Shown: positions 26,361-33,773 of the stretch, piece by piece
How positions within the stretch are numbered: the stretch's first letter is position 1
Layout of the letters: each line of letters starts with the position of its first letter
Assembly (NCBI GenBank): GCA_026985075.1
Contig: JALSQX010000105.1
Location: 62,001 to 126,000, forward strand
From: Blastocatellia bacterium
GTDB taxonomy: Bacteria; Acidobacteriota; Blastocatellia; HR10; J050
Direction of reading: 5' to 3'
Length of the DNA stretch: 64,000 nt
Notes under the pieces: generated by a model
The model's input: only the letters and a program-made list of their open reading frames with translations
Told to the model about the DNA's origin: nothing
Database searches by the model: none
Made by a program: the position numbers and the translations under genes

Positions 26361-26813
26361 TCACTCCCGTCGCATGAGTAGTATCCATCGACCATCAATC
26401 ACCGTCTCGTCCCGCTGATTCTTGATCAGCGTCTCGAAGGTGATGATGCCCCGATCCGCTTTGGATGACTCTTTCTTCTCCGCGACTCGGAGTTCCAGAT
26501 GGATGGTGTCGCCAGGCAAAACGGCCCCCTTATAGCGAACCGTTTGCTCCAGGAGCGCCAGCGTCGTCCCTTCGAATACACCCAACTGATTGGCCAATCC
26601 CGTCGCTACCGAGGCGACGAGCATTCCGTGAGCAATGCGCTGGCCAAACGGTGTCTGCTTGGCGAATTCCTCGTCCGTGTGCAGCGGATTGAAATCGCCG
26701 GACAGGCCGGCGAAGTTGACGATGTCCGCTTCAGTAATGGTTCGCCGAGCGGTGACGATGACCTCGCCGAGCTCAAACTGATCGAATGTGCGGCCACGAG
26801 CCTGATAACTCAT
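26361..26813 (-). CDS. MaoC-family enoyl-CoA hydratase
   Basis: A 150-residue hot-dog protein. The hydratase-2 motif region is seen as FAGLSGDFNPLHTDEEFAKQTPFGQRIAHGML, with the catalytic Asp and His. It hydrates enoyl-CoA in R-specific fashion. ATG 26813 is preceded by GGAGGGATCT; the GTG at 26825 is too close to that site. It ends 26 bases before the SDR gene, with which it is probably cotranscribed. The MaoC domain here stands alone, not fused to an aldehyde dehydrogenase as in PaaZ. Confidence 0.88.
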   Translation of the reverse strand: MSYQARGRTFDQFELGEVIVTARRTITEADIVNFAGLSGDFNPLHTDEEFAKQTPFGQRIAHGMLVASVATGLANQLGVFEGTTLALLEQTVRYKGAVLPGDTIHLELRVAEKKESSKADRGIITFETLIKNQRDETVIDGRWILLMRRE

Positions 26814-26836
26814 AGATCCCTCCACCGGATCGAATA

Positions 26837-26857
26837 TCCCCTGAGAGCATCAGGGGA
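26837..26857. other. Intercistronic stem-loop
   Basis: TCCCCTGA-GAGCA-TCAGGGGA is a perfect 8-bp stem with a 5-base loop, 24 bases before the MaoC start and 65 bases after the Rieske stop. There is no T-run, so it is not a clear terminator; RNA processing or attenuation is possible. Confidence 0.4.
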
Positions 26858-26921
26858 ATCGTGGCGATCAAGATCGTACACGCCCCCCTGGACATATTTC
26901 AACGGGAAACACAGCGGACAC

Positions 26922-27524
26922 TCAAACACTTCGAGACAGGGGGCCGATCGTCCCAATAAACCTTCCGGCGACGATCAGGTTCTGCCGTTCGAGCCTCAGA
27001 GGAAGGAGGGCCAAGCGTCGTGGTGGTGGTCCGCTCACCACCATCCCGCCCCGTCGAGGATCGAAGAGTCCTCGGTGACAAGGACACCGCAGGAGACGTT
27101 TATCAGCAACCCAACCATTCACCGGACAACCCGCGTGAGTGCAAATCGCCGAGTAGGCGATGACGCCATCGGCCGAGTGACGGCGAACCTCATCGGCCAG
27201 CTCATTGGACGAGAATCGAAGGACGAGAATGAGGCTATCCATGCGCTCGGCCTTGATCGTTTTCGATCGCGGGTCCATCGGATAGGCCAGAATGGGCGGC
27301 CCTCCCGGGGGGAGATCTTCTACGCTCACCACTGTTCCATATCGATCTCCAACCGCGTGAACCAGGAGATCCCCTCGCCGGGGGAGGGGTTCGCCAGACC
27401 ATGCTAGGGTCCGGCTCGTCTTCCATCCCAGCAGTCCGACTCCTATCCCCAGAGCCGCCTTGAGCAGCGTGCGGCGTTCCTCTACACAAGGTGAGGAGCA
27501 GAGTGTTTCGTTCTTCTTTGACAT
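26922..27524 (-). CDS. Exported Rieske iron-sulfur protein
   Basis: A 200-residue protein with an N-terminal Tat-like signal (ERRTLLKAALGIGVGLLGW) and a C-terminal Rieske domain. Cluster ligands are Cys128 and His130 in CTHAGC and Cys147 and His150 in CPCHRGLF. Cys133 and Cys149 could form the disulfide found in cytochrome bc/b6f Rieske proteins. This differs from ferredoxin-type Rieske proteins of ring dioxygenases, which lack the disulfide. The protein therefore probably sits in the periplasm or membrane electron chain. No cytochrome b partner is nearby. GGGAGGAATTGCAG precedes ATG 27524; the spelling MKIIREELQ before it is likely non-coding. Confidence 0.82.
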   Translation of the reverse strand: MSKKNETLCSSPCVEERRTLLKAALGIGVGLLGWKTSRTLAWSGEPLPRRGDLLVHAVGDRYGTVVSVEDLPPGGPPILAYPMDPRSKTIKAERMDSLILVLRFSSNELADEVRRHSADGVIAYSAICTHAGCPVNGWVADKRLLRCPCHRGLFDPRRGGMVVSGPPPRRLALLPLRLERQNLIVAGRFIGTIGPLSRSV

Positions 27525-27644
27525 CTGCAATTCCTCCCGAATGATTTTCACCTCGCGAATGTCCTATGATGGCACTCTGGGAGCGTGGGGTCCCATCGTT
27601 TGGCGACCGTATCGTCGGTGCTCCTGAATGAACTGATAGGGCTC

Positions 27645-28787
27645 CTATCGCGTGAGTTCTCGAGCGATGATATTCTTGAGAATCTCTGACGTCCCTCCAC
27701 CGTAGAGAAGGAAGCGAGCGTCGCGGAAGTAGCGCTGAGCGTCGTATTCCATGGCGAAGCCATAGGCCCCGAAGATGCGAGTCGTTTGATCGGCCACGGC
27801 ATTGGCCATTTCCGAAGCGAACAGCTTGGCCATGGCGGAGAGCTTGGCGTCCGGCGCTCCTTGATCGATGTGCCAGGCGGCGCGGTAGACGAGCGTTCGA
27901 GCCGCCTCTAACTGAGTGGCCATCTCGGCCAGCTTGTGTTGAATGGCCTGGAACTTGATGATGGGCCGGCCGAAGGCTTCTCGTTGCTGAGCATATCGAA
28001 GCGCAGCATCCAGGGCAGCTCGCGCCAGCCCCACACTCAGCGCACCGGTCATCACGCGGATCTGATCGAGGATGCCCCGGAGGAGCATCATGCCACTGCC
28101 TTCTTTGCCTCCGAGGAGATTTTCCGCTGGTACGCGGACATCTTCCAGAACGACTTCCGACGTCTCCGATCCTCGCGTGCCCAATTTCTTGATCTGTCGC
28201 CCGACGCTCAGGCCCGGCGTGCCTTTCTCGACCAGGAAGAGATCGACGCCTTTGAAACCAGCGTCCGGATCGGTCTTGGCGGCGACGGTGAAGAAGTCAG
28301 CGACGGTGGCGCTGGTGATCCACATTTTGGTGCCGTTCAGAACATAGGTCTCTCCGTCGCGGACTGCCGTGGTTCGAATAGCCCCGAGATCGGAGCCCGC
28401 GTCGGGCTCGGTCATGGCGATGGTGCCGATCTTCTCTCCCCGCAGAGCGGGAATGAGCAACCGTCGCTTGTGGTCCTCGGTGCCGAAGCGATATATGAAG
28501 TCCGTACCCATGAGCCCCTGCATGGCCACGACGGCGGCCAGACTCATCGATCCGCGGGCCAGCTCTTCGCACATCACGTTGAACGAAAGATTATCAGCGC
28601 CCGCTCCGCCATAGGCTTCCGGATAGCGCACGCCCAGCCAGCCGAGAGCAGCCACCTTGCGGAACAGTTCCCAGGGGAACTCCTCCCGCTCGTCCAGTTT
28701 CTGGGCGACGGGGATCACGTCTTTATCCACGAACTCAGCCACGGTGCGGCGGAACAACTCTTGATCCTCACTGAGACGAAAATCCAT
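27645..28787 (-). CDS. Acyl-CoA dehydrogenase
   Basis: A 380-residue flavoprotein of normal family length. AMTEPDAGSDLGAIRTTAV and MWITSATVADFFTV are the FAD/substrate segments, and the C-terminal domain has the catalytic-base region DAQRYFRDARFLLYGGGTSEI (the GGTSEI motif, in which the residue before Gly-Thr often carries the base in this branch; the exact base cannot be read with certainty). It introduces a 2,3-double bond into acyl-CoA and gives electrons to ETF. It lies between a CoA-transferase and a Rieske gene; ETF is not in the window. A BbsG-like role (benzylsuccinyl-CoA) is one possibility. Confidence 0.92.
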   Translation of the reverse strand: MDFRLSEDQELFRRTVAEFVDKDVIPVAQKLDEREEFPWELFRKVAALGWLGVRYPEAYGGAGADNLSFNVMCEELARGSMSLAAVVAMQGLMGTDFIYRFGTEDHKRRLLIPALRGEKIGTIAMTEPDAGSDLGAIRTTAVRDGETYVLNGTKMWITSATVADFFTVAAKTDPDAGFKGVDLFLVEKGTPGLSVGRQIKKLGTRGSETSEVVLEDVRVPAENLLGGKEGSGMMLLRGILDQIRVMTGALSVGLARAALDAALRYAQQREAFGRPIIKFQAIQHKLAEMATQLEAARTLVYRAAWHIDQGAPDAKLSAMAKLFASEMANAVADQTTRIFGAYGFAMEYDAQRYFRDARFLLYGGGTSEILKNIIARELTR

Positions 28788-28861
28788 AATCCCTCTCCGT
28801 GTCGGTCATTCAGGCACCATTCTCATCGATCCGTCCCTCGCTCATGGGAGGCTCATCGAGA

Positions 28862-30049
28862 TCAAACGATGCCTCGGGCTCGGAGAGTGGCAACGTGCTC
28901 CGGTGCATACCCAAGGGCTTCGCCATAAACGTTCTCGTTGTGCTCTCCGAGGCGGGGTGGAAAACGAAGCTGCAATCCCTGCTTTCGCAGAAATGGCGTC
29001 ATCACCGGCGGTGGGGGGAGCACGACCTCGACGCCCGTACGGTCATCGCGGGCGCGGAGCATATCGGCGGCGAGATGAGGATCTCCGGCGACGTCGGCGA
29101 CCGTACAGACGCGAGAGATGGGGACGCCAATCTCGGTGAACAGAGCAATCAATTCCTCGGTCGGGCGCCGGCGAGTGATTTCGGCTATTTCGTGATGGAG
29201 CGTCTCTTTGGCCGCGATCCGTCCGGCATTATGCCGATACGCTTCCCGATCAAGCTTCTCGAAGCCGGGAAGTCGAACGACGTGTTCCCATTGCCGATCG
29301 CTACCCACGGCGATGTACACATAGCCATCGGCCGTAGGGTATACTGAGACGGGGGCGAAATATGGATGCGTGTTGCCTCGACGGCGCATCACCTGGCCAA
29401 AACTGCGGGCCATGGCGATGGGAATGACCATCCAGGAGACGGCGCTCCGGTACATGGCGATGTCTATGCGACTTCCTTCTCCAGAGATCGCTCGATGATA
29501 GAGGGCTTTCATCACCTGTCCATAGGCGTGTTCGGCGGCGCCCAGATCGACCATGGGGAGACCGAAGACTTGAGGAGGGCCATCCGGTTCTCCAGTGAGA
29601 TCCATGAATCCAGCGCGAGCTTGAAGAACAGGATCGTAGGCGGCCTCGTTCGTCCCGGGACCGAATCCAGTGATGCCCACCCAAATGATATCCGGTTTGA
29701 TCCGGCGAAGTGTCTCGTCATCGATGCTCAGTTTCCGGTAGTTTCGGGGCAGGGTGTTGCAGGCGAAAATATCTACCGGTAATCGAGCGATGAGCTGATG
29801 GAGAATATGGCGTCCTTCCTCAGTGGCCAGATTGAGTGTGATGGCCTCCTTGCCTACATTGTATGGCAAGTAATAGCTATTCATCCCTTCCTCGCCGAGG
29901 ACATTTTCCCCCACGTAACGATTGGGGTCCCCTCGTCCCGGAGGCTCCACGCGAATCACCCGCATCCCTTCCTGGACGAGACGATAGGTGAGGAAGGGCA
30001 GCGTCAGCGCCTGTTCCAGACTCAACACGGTGACCGTCTCAGACGTCAT
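28862..30049 (-). CDS. Class III (CaiB/BaiF) CoA-transferase, second copy
   Basis: A 395-residue protein with catalytic Asp168 in GLPMVDLGAAEHAYGQV and the family segments KEAITLNLATEEGRHIL and ITGFGPGTNEAAYDPVLQARAG. Its N-terminus (MTSETVTVLSLEQALTLPFLTYRLVQEGMRVIRVEPPG) departs from the first copy, so it is not a recent duplicate. GAGGAG lies six bases before ATG. It follows the HisC-like aminotransferase by 13 bases, implying one transcript. Its acid substrate is unknown. Confidence 0.88.
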   Translation of the reverse strand: MTSETVTVLSLEQALTLPFLTYRLVQEGMRVIRVEPPGRGDPNRYVGENVLGEEGMNSYYLPYNVGKEAITLNLATEEGRHILHQLIARLPVDIFACNTLPRNYRKLSIDDETLRRIKPDIIWVGITGFGPGTNEAAYDPVLQARAGFMDLTGEPDGPPQVFGLPMVDLGAAEHAYGQVMKALYHRAISGEGSRIDIAMYRSAVSWMVIPIAMARSFGQVMRRRGNTHPYFAPVSVYPTADGYVYIAVGSDRQWEHVVRLPGFEKLDREAYRHNAGRIAAKETLHHEIAEITRRRPTEELIALFTEIGVPISRVCTVADVAGDPHLAADMLRARDDRTGVEVVLPPPPVMTPFLRKQGLQLRFPPRLGEHNENVYGEALGYAPEHVATLRARGIV

Positions 30050-30062
30050 TCCACACTCCTCA

Positions 30063-31202
30063 TCAGCTTCTCTCGGCTTGGCCGGCAGCCAGCACGTCCA
30101 GAACGTCCTTCAAGGCGGCGATGAAGCGCGCATTCTGTTCGGGCGTCCCCACGGAAACGCGAATGAATTCCGGCATGTAAAAGAAGTCCGCCGGCCGCAC
30201 GATGACGCCGCGTCGCAGGAGATGCTCGTAGACCGTTTGGGGATCGTAGCCGGGCCGAAAGATGATGAAATTGCTTTGACTGGGAACGACGAACAGGCCG
30301 AGTGCCTTCAAGCGATCCACTAATTTCGCCCGTTCGGCGATGATCAACGCTCGCGTGCGGGAGACATGGTCGACGTCGTCCAGAGCGGCCATTGCTCCCA
30401 CCAGGGCCAGACTGCCCAGGTGGAAGGGGAGGCGCGATCGCCACAGATACTCGGCCAGCGTGGGATGAGCGATGGCATATCCCACGCGCAGACCAGCCAG
30501 ACCATGAGCCTTGGAGAAGCTCCTGAGGAGGATGACGGTGCGTCCGGCGCGCACATAATCGATGGCCTTCACATGATCATCTCGGTCGACGAAAGCCAGG
30601 TAGCTCTCGTCAAAGATGACCACCACCCGATCGGGGACGCCAGCCATGAGCCGATCGGCCTCGGTCTGCGTCATGATCGTTCCCGTCGGATTATTCGGCG
30701 AGCAGATGAAAATGAGGCGCGTGCGCGGTGTGATCGCCGCCAGGATGGCTTCGACGTCGTATTCGTAGTCGACCGTCAGGTTGACGCGCACCGGTCGTCC
30801 CCCTCGGCGCCGAATCAAGATTTCATACATGGGAAAGGTCGGCGGACAGATGATCGCTTCATCGCCCTCGTCAATGAATCCTTGACTGATCAGCGCCAGG
30901 AGTTCAGTCGCTCCATTCCCCGTGGCAATATGTTCCGGACCGATGGCCGGACCGAGTCGCTCGGCCAGGCGAGCGCGCAGCTCGTCATCGGCGATCCGAG
31001 GATAGCGGAACAGTTCGGGCAAGGCCGCTCGAATGGCGGCCACGGCACGCGGTGAGGGACCGAGTGGGTTCTCATTAGAGGCCAGTTTGATGACCTCGGC
31101 CACGCCATAGCGAGCGGCGACTTCTTCCACCGCAGTGCCCGGCGTGTACAGCGGAGCCGAAGCAATATGGGGATTCAGGCGTGGTCCTCGATTCGGGTCC
31201 AT
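30063..31202 (-). CDS. hisC: HisC-like PLP aminotransferase
   Basis: A 379-residue fold type I aminotransferase. ASNENPLGPSPRA, SPNNPTGTI, FDESYLAFVD and the Schiff-base Lys in LLRSFSKAHGLAGLRVGYA are characteristic of histidinol-phosphate/aromatic aminotransferases. HisC-type enzymes often accept phenylalanine, tyrosine or tryptophan. Since no histidine biosynthesis gene is close while IorA/IorB-PaaK is, a role in making arylpyruvates is plausible. The start codon is 4 bases downstream of the paaI stop, and its ribosome binding site GAGGAG overlaps that stop. The gene symbol reflects family only. Confidence 0.8.
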   Translation of the reverse strand: MDPNRGPRLNPHIASAPLYTPGTAVEEVAARYGVAEVIKLASNENPLGPSPRAVAAIRAALPELFRYPRIADDELRARLAERLGPAIGPEHIATGNGATELLALISQGFIDEGDEAIICPPTFPMYEILIRRRGGRPVRVNLTVDYEYDVEAILAAITPRTRLIFICSPNNPTGTIMTQTEADRLMAGVPDRVVVIFDESYLAFVDRDDHVKAIDYVRAGRTVILLRSFSKAHGLAGLRVGYAIAHPTLAEYLWRSRLPFHLGSLALVGAMAALDDVDHVSRTRALIIAERAKLVDRLKALGLFVVPSQSNFIIFRPGYDPQTVYEHLLRRGVIVRPADFFYMPEFIRVSVGTPEQNARFIAALKDVLDVLAAGQAERS

Positions 31203-31206
31203 GGAG

Positions 31207-31665
31207 TTACTCCTCGGCCGGTGGCTCCGTCCACCATTCGTTCTTCTGATAGGCCAGCGCTTGGCAGGAAGCGATGAGGCGACCTCGGGCGTCGGTCACC
31301 GTGAGCCGGTAGAGGGCCGTCCGTCGCCCTGCATATTCCTCGCGAGCCTCGGCATAGAGCGTTTCTCCCGGCTCGGTCGCCGCCAGGTAGTTGATGGCCA
31401 CGTGCAGGGCGAGGCTCACGCGGCCGCGGGAATTGCCCGCCGCCGCGAACGCTGCATCGGCCAGAGCGAAGATGGCCGCACCATGAGTTGTGCCGTGAAA
31501 ATTGATCATGTCGTCAGTGACGTGCATGGACATCTTGCTGTAGCCGGGGCCGAGTTCGAGCAACTCGATTCCCAGTCGCCGGGCGAAGACATCAGCGTCG
31601 ATAATCTCGCGCATGTGCGACAGCGCGTTCGGATCTTCTGATGTGGAATGTGGTTGGTCTGACAT
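31207..31665 (-). CDS. paaI: Hydroxyphenylacetyl-CoA thioesterase-like protein (PaaI)
   Basis: A 152-residue hot-dog thioesterase of the PaaI type. MINFHGTTHGAAIFALADAAFAAAGNSRG contains the conserved HGxxxxxxAD segment in which Asp and nearby Asn act in catalysis. PaaI removes CoA from stalled ring-hydroxylated phenylacetyl-CoA. The longer frame begins with GTG at 31725 and overlaps the preceding V4R gene; ATG 31665 starts 11 bases after that gene. Neither has a strong ribosome binding site. It is followed directly by the hisC-like gene. Confidence 0.85.
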   Translation of the reverse strand: MSDQPHSTSEDPNALSHMREIIDADVFARRLGIELLELGPGYSKMSMHVTDDMINFHGTTHGAAIFALADAAFAAAGNSRGRVSLALHVAINYLAATEPGETLYAEAREEYAGRRTALYRLTVTDARGRLIASCQALAYQKNEWWTEPPAEE

Positions 31666-31675
31666 GGATCGATGA

Positions 31676-32254
31676 TCACTTTCGCTGGATGGTGAATTGG
31701 CAGCATGAAGCACCTTGAGCGACACAGGGAGCTTCCATTGCTTCCACGTCAGCCGCGAACAGCCCCGATGCTAAACCGGCGAGCACGCCGCGAATGAGGT
31801 GACAGACGGCGTGACCGGCCGGACCATAGGCCTCGGCGAATGGCGAGTCGTACACGTCCACCACCAGTCGGCCGGCAGCAACATCCAGTTCGATCAGCTG
31901 AAACCGGCCCCAGCCAATCTGCCCCCCCATGCGGCACATGAAATCGACGATCTGTCGATCGCTGTAGCCGAAGACCTCTTTGTAACGTCGCGACGACAGC
32001 GAGCCTCCGGCGAAGCCTCCGGCATAAAAGAGTTCGCCCGCTCGCTCTCCCATAATTTCTTCAACAGCTTTTTGAATGGCCACCACCGTCTCAGGACGGA
32101 TGAGCAGATAGCGGACCTCGCGAAAGCTCAACCGCCCGCTCTCGGAGTTCCACATCAGGCCCTGTAATATGTCATTGTCCATGCTCATGGGGTATAAATG
32201 AAGCTGACCGTGGGCATCCACGCTCTGGACATGGCCGGCTTTTCTGATCGCCAA
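31676..32254 (-). CDS. V4R-domain protein (small-ligand binding)
   Basis: A 192-residue protein ending in a V4R domain: GWGRFQLIELDVAAGRLVVDVYDSPFA, then HLIRGVLAGLASGLF and CVAQGASCCQFTI at the C-terminus. V4R domains occur in the aromatic-sensing part of XylR/DmpR-type regulators, and in stand-alone proteins of uncertain function. No DNA-binding or output domain is fused here. The ORF track start at 32254 is a TTG without a strong ribosome binding site; ATG 32188 is possible. The predicted role is binding of an aromatic or acyl ligand, but no partner is identified. Confidence 0.75.
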   Translation of the reverse strand: MAIRKAGHVQSVDAHGQLHLYPMSMDNDILQGLMWNSESGRLSFREVRYLLIRPETVVAIQKAVEEIMGERAGELFYAGGFAGGSLSSRRYKEVFGYSDRQIVDFMCRMGGQIGWGRFQLIELDVAAGRLVVDVYDSPFAEAYGPAGHAVCHLIRGVLAGLASGLFAADVEAMEAPCVAQGASCCQFTIQRK

Positions 32255-32443
32255 TGAGTCATCATCGCTCTTTCTGAAGAGCTTCGCGCCGTGGCGGTTT
32301 CATCAGGCCGGGTGCCCGCCAGATATGCCCTACGGCCTTCTTTCCGCCTTGAGATGAGACGTCCTTCACGTACACATGACGCACCCACGCAGTGCATCGA
32401 GCGAGCCGGAAGTACGGCGCCTTTGGCTTTGATCTCTCATCGC

Positions 32444-33742
32444 TCACTCCTCGTGTTCGCTACCGCGGCGATCCGCCACGCGGACGGCTTTCCCCGGTTG
32501 TCGCTCAATATGCCCGATGGTCACCAGCACGACTTCGGGGGTGAGCCCGAGCAGATCTTGAATCTCGCCAGCCAGCCGGCGTGCCAATCCTTCATCTTCG
32601 GGATGCGATGTCTCCACCACGAGGCGAAAGTGATCGGCACCTCCCTTACGCTCCAACACGATCTGATAGTCGAAAGCCACATCCTGATGGCGCAACAGGA
32701 CGCTCTCAATCTGTTTTGGGTAGAAGTTGACGCCCTTCACCTTGAGCATGTCATCGGTACGACCGATGATGCGATCCACGCGCAAATGCGTGCGGCCACA
32801 CGCGCAGGGCTGGCGACTGAGAATCCGGGTGATATCCCGCGTGCGATAGCGGATCAAGGGCAGAGCTTCCCGAGTCAGCGTGGTGACAACCATCTCTCCG
32901 AATTCTCCATCGGGAACGGGATCACCCGTGTCCGGATCGACGATCTCGACGAGATAATGATCCTCCCAGACATGATTGCCCTGGTGAGCTGAGCAATCGA
33001 TCCCCATGCCCACGCCGCCGGTTTCGGTCATGCCAATGATGTCGAACGTCTCGATGCCCATCTCCTGTTCGATGCGTCGTCGCATCTCGTCGCTCCAGAT
33101 CTCCGCTCCGAAAACGCCCACCCGCAGGCGGGTGTCGCGCCGGAAATCGATGCCTTCTTGTCGAGCAACCTCGATGAGGCGGAGCGGATAGGAGGCGATG
33201 GCCGTGATGACCGTCGTTCCCAATTCTCTCATGAACTGAAGCTGCAGCCGACTGCGACCGGCGCCGATGGGGATGATCATGGCGCCGATGGCCGAGACCC
33301 CATAGTGGAAACCGAAACCGCCATTGAACAGACCGAACCCGGGCGTGATTTGAACGACGTCATCCCGCGTCACTCCCGCCGCCGTGAGGCAACGCGCCAT
33401 GACTCCCGCCCATTGCTCGATGTCAGCCGCCGTGTAGGGACAGAGGACCGGCGTGCCGGTCGTCCCCGAACTCATATGGAATCGCACGAACTCGGTTTGT
33501 GATGCGCAGGCGTAACCGAACGGGTGAGCCTGGCGCAGATCCTCCTTAGTGATGAACGGGAATTGCTGGAGATCCTCTAATGAGCGAATCTCGTCGGCCC
33601 CGCGTCCCCCGAGATGTTGGACGTAATTCGGATTCCGGGCGTGAATGCGCCGCAACGTCTCTTTGAGGCGATGGAGCTGGAGGCGATCGAGCGTCTGGCG
33701 ATCGAGCGTTTCCGCCTCCGGTTCGTACATCCTCGCCTTCAT
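32444..33742 (-). CDS. PaaK-like aryl-CoA ligase, third copy
   Basis: A 432-residue adenylate-forming ligase. HMSSGTTGTPVLCPYT is the phosphate loop, IIGMTETGGVGMGIDC replaces the YGLSEIIGPG of true PaaK, and IGRTDDMLKVKGVNFYPKQIE is the lid motif. The different A5 motif suggests a different aryl-acid preference, for example benzoate or a hydroxylated arylacetate. GAGGAG lies ten bases before ATG 33742. It follows a molybdenum hydroxylase cluster, so it may activate that enzyme's substrate or product. The substrate cannot be read from the sequence. Confidence 0.88.
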   Translation of the reverse strand: MKARMYEPEAETLDRQTLDRLQLHRLKETLRRIHARNPNYVQHLGGRGADEIRSLEDLQQFPFITKEDLRQAHPFGYACASQTEFVRFHMSSGTTGTPVLCPYTAADIEQWAGVMARCLTAAGVTRDDVVQITPGFGLFNGGFGFHYGVSAIGAMIIPIGAGRSRLQLQFMRELGTTVITAIASYPLRLIEVARQEGIDFRRDTRLRVGVFGAEIWSDEMRRRIEQEMGIETFDIIGMTETGGVGMGIDCSAHQGNHVWEDHYLVEIVDPDTGDPVPDGEFGEMVVTTLTREALPLIRYRTRDITRILSRQPCACGRTHLRVDRIIGRTDDMLKVKGVNFYPKQIESVLLRHQDVAFDYQIVLERKGGADHFRLVVETSHPEDEGLARRLAGEIQDLLGLTPEVVLVTIGHIERQPGKAVRVADRRGSEHEE

Positions 33743-33773
33743 CGGTCACTTGCTCCTCTTAAGGGGGTGCTTC

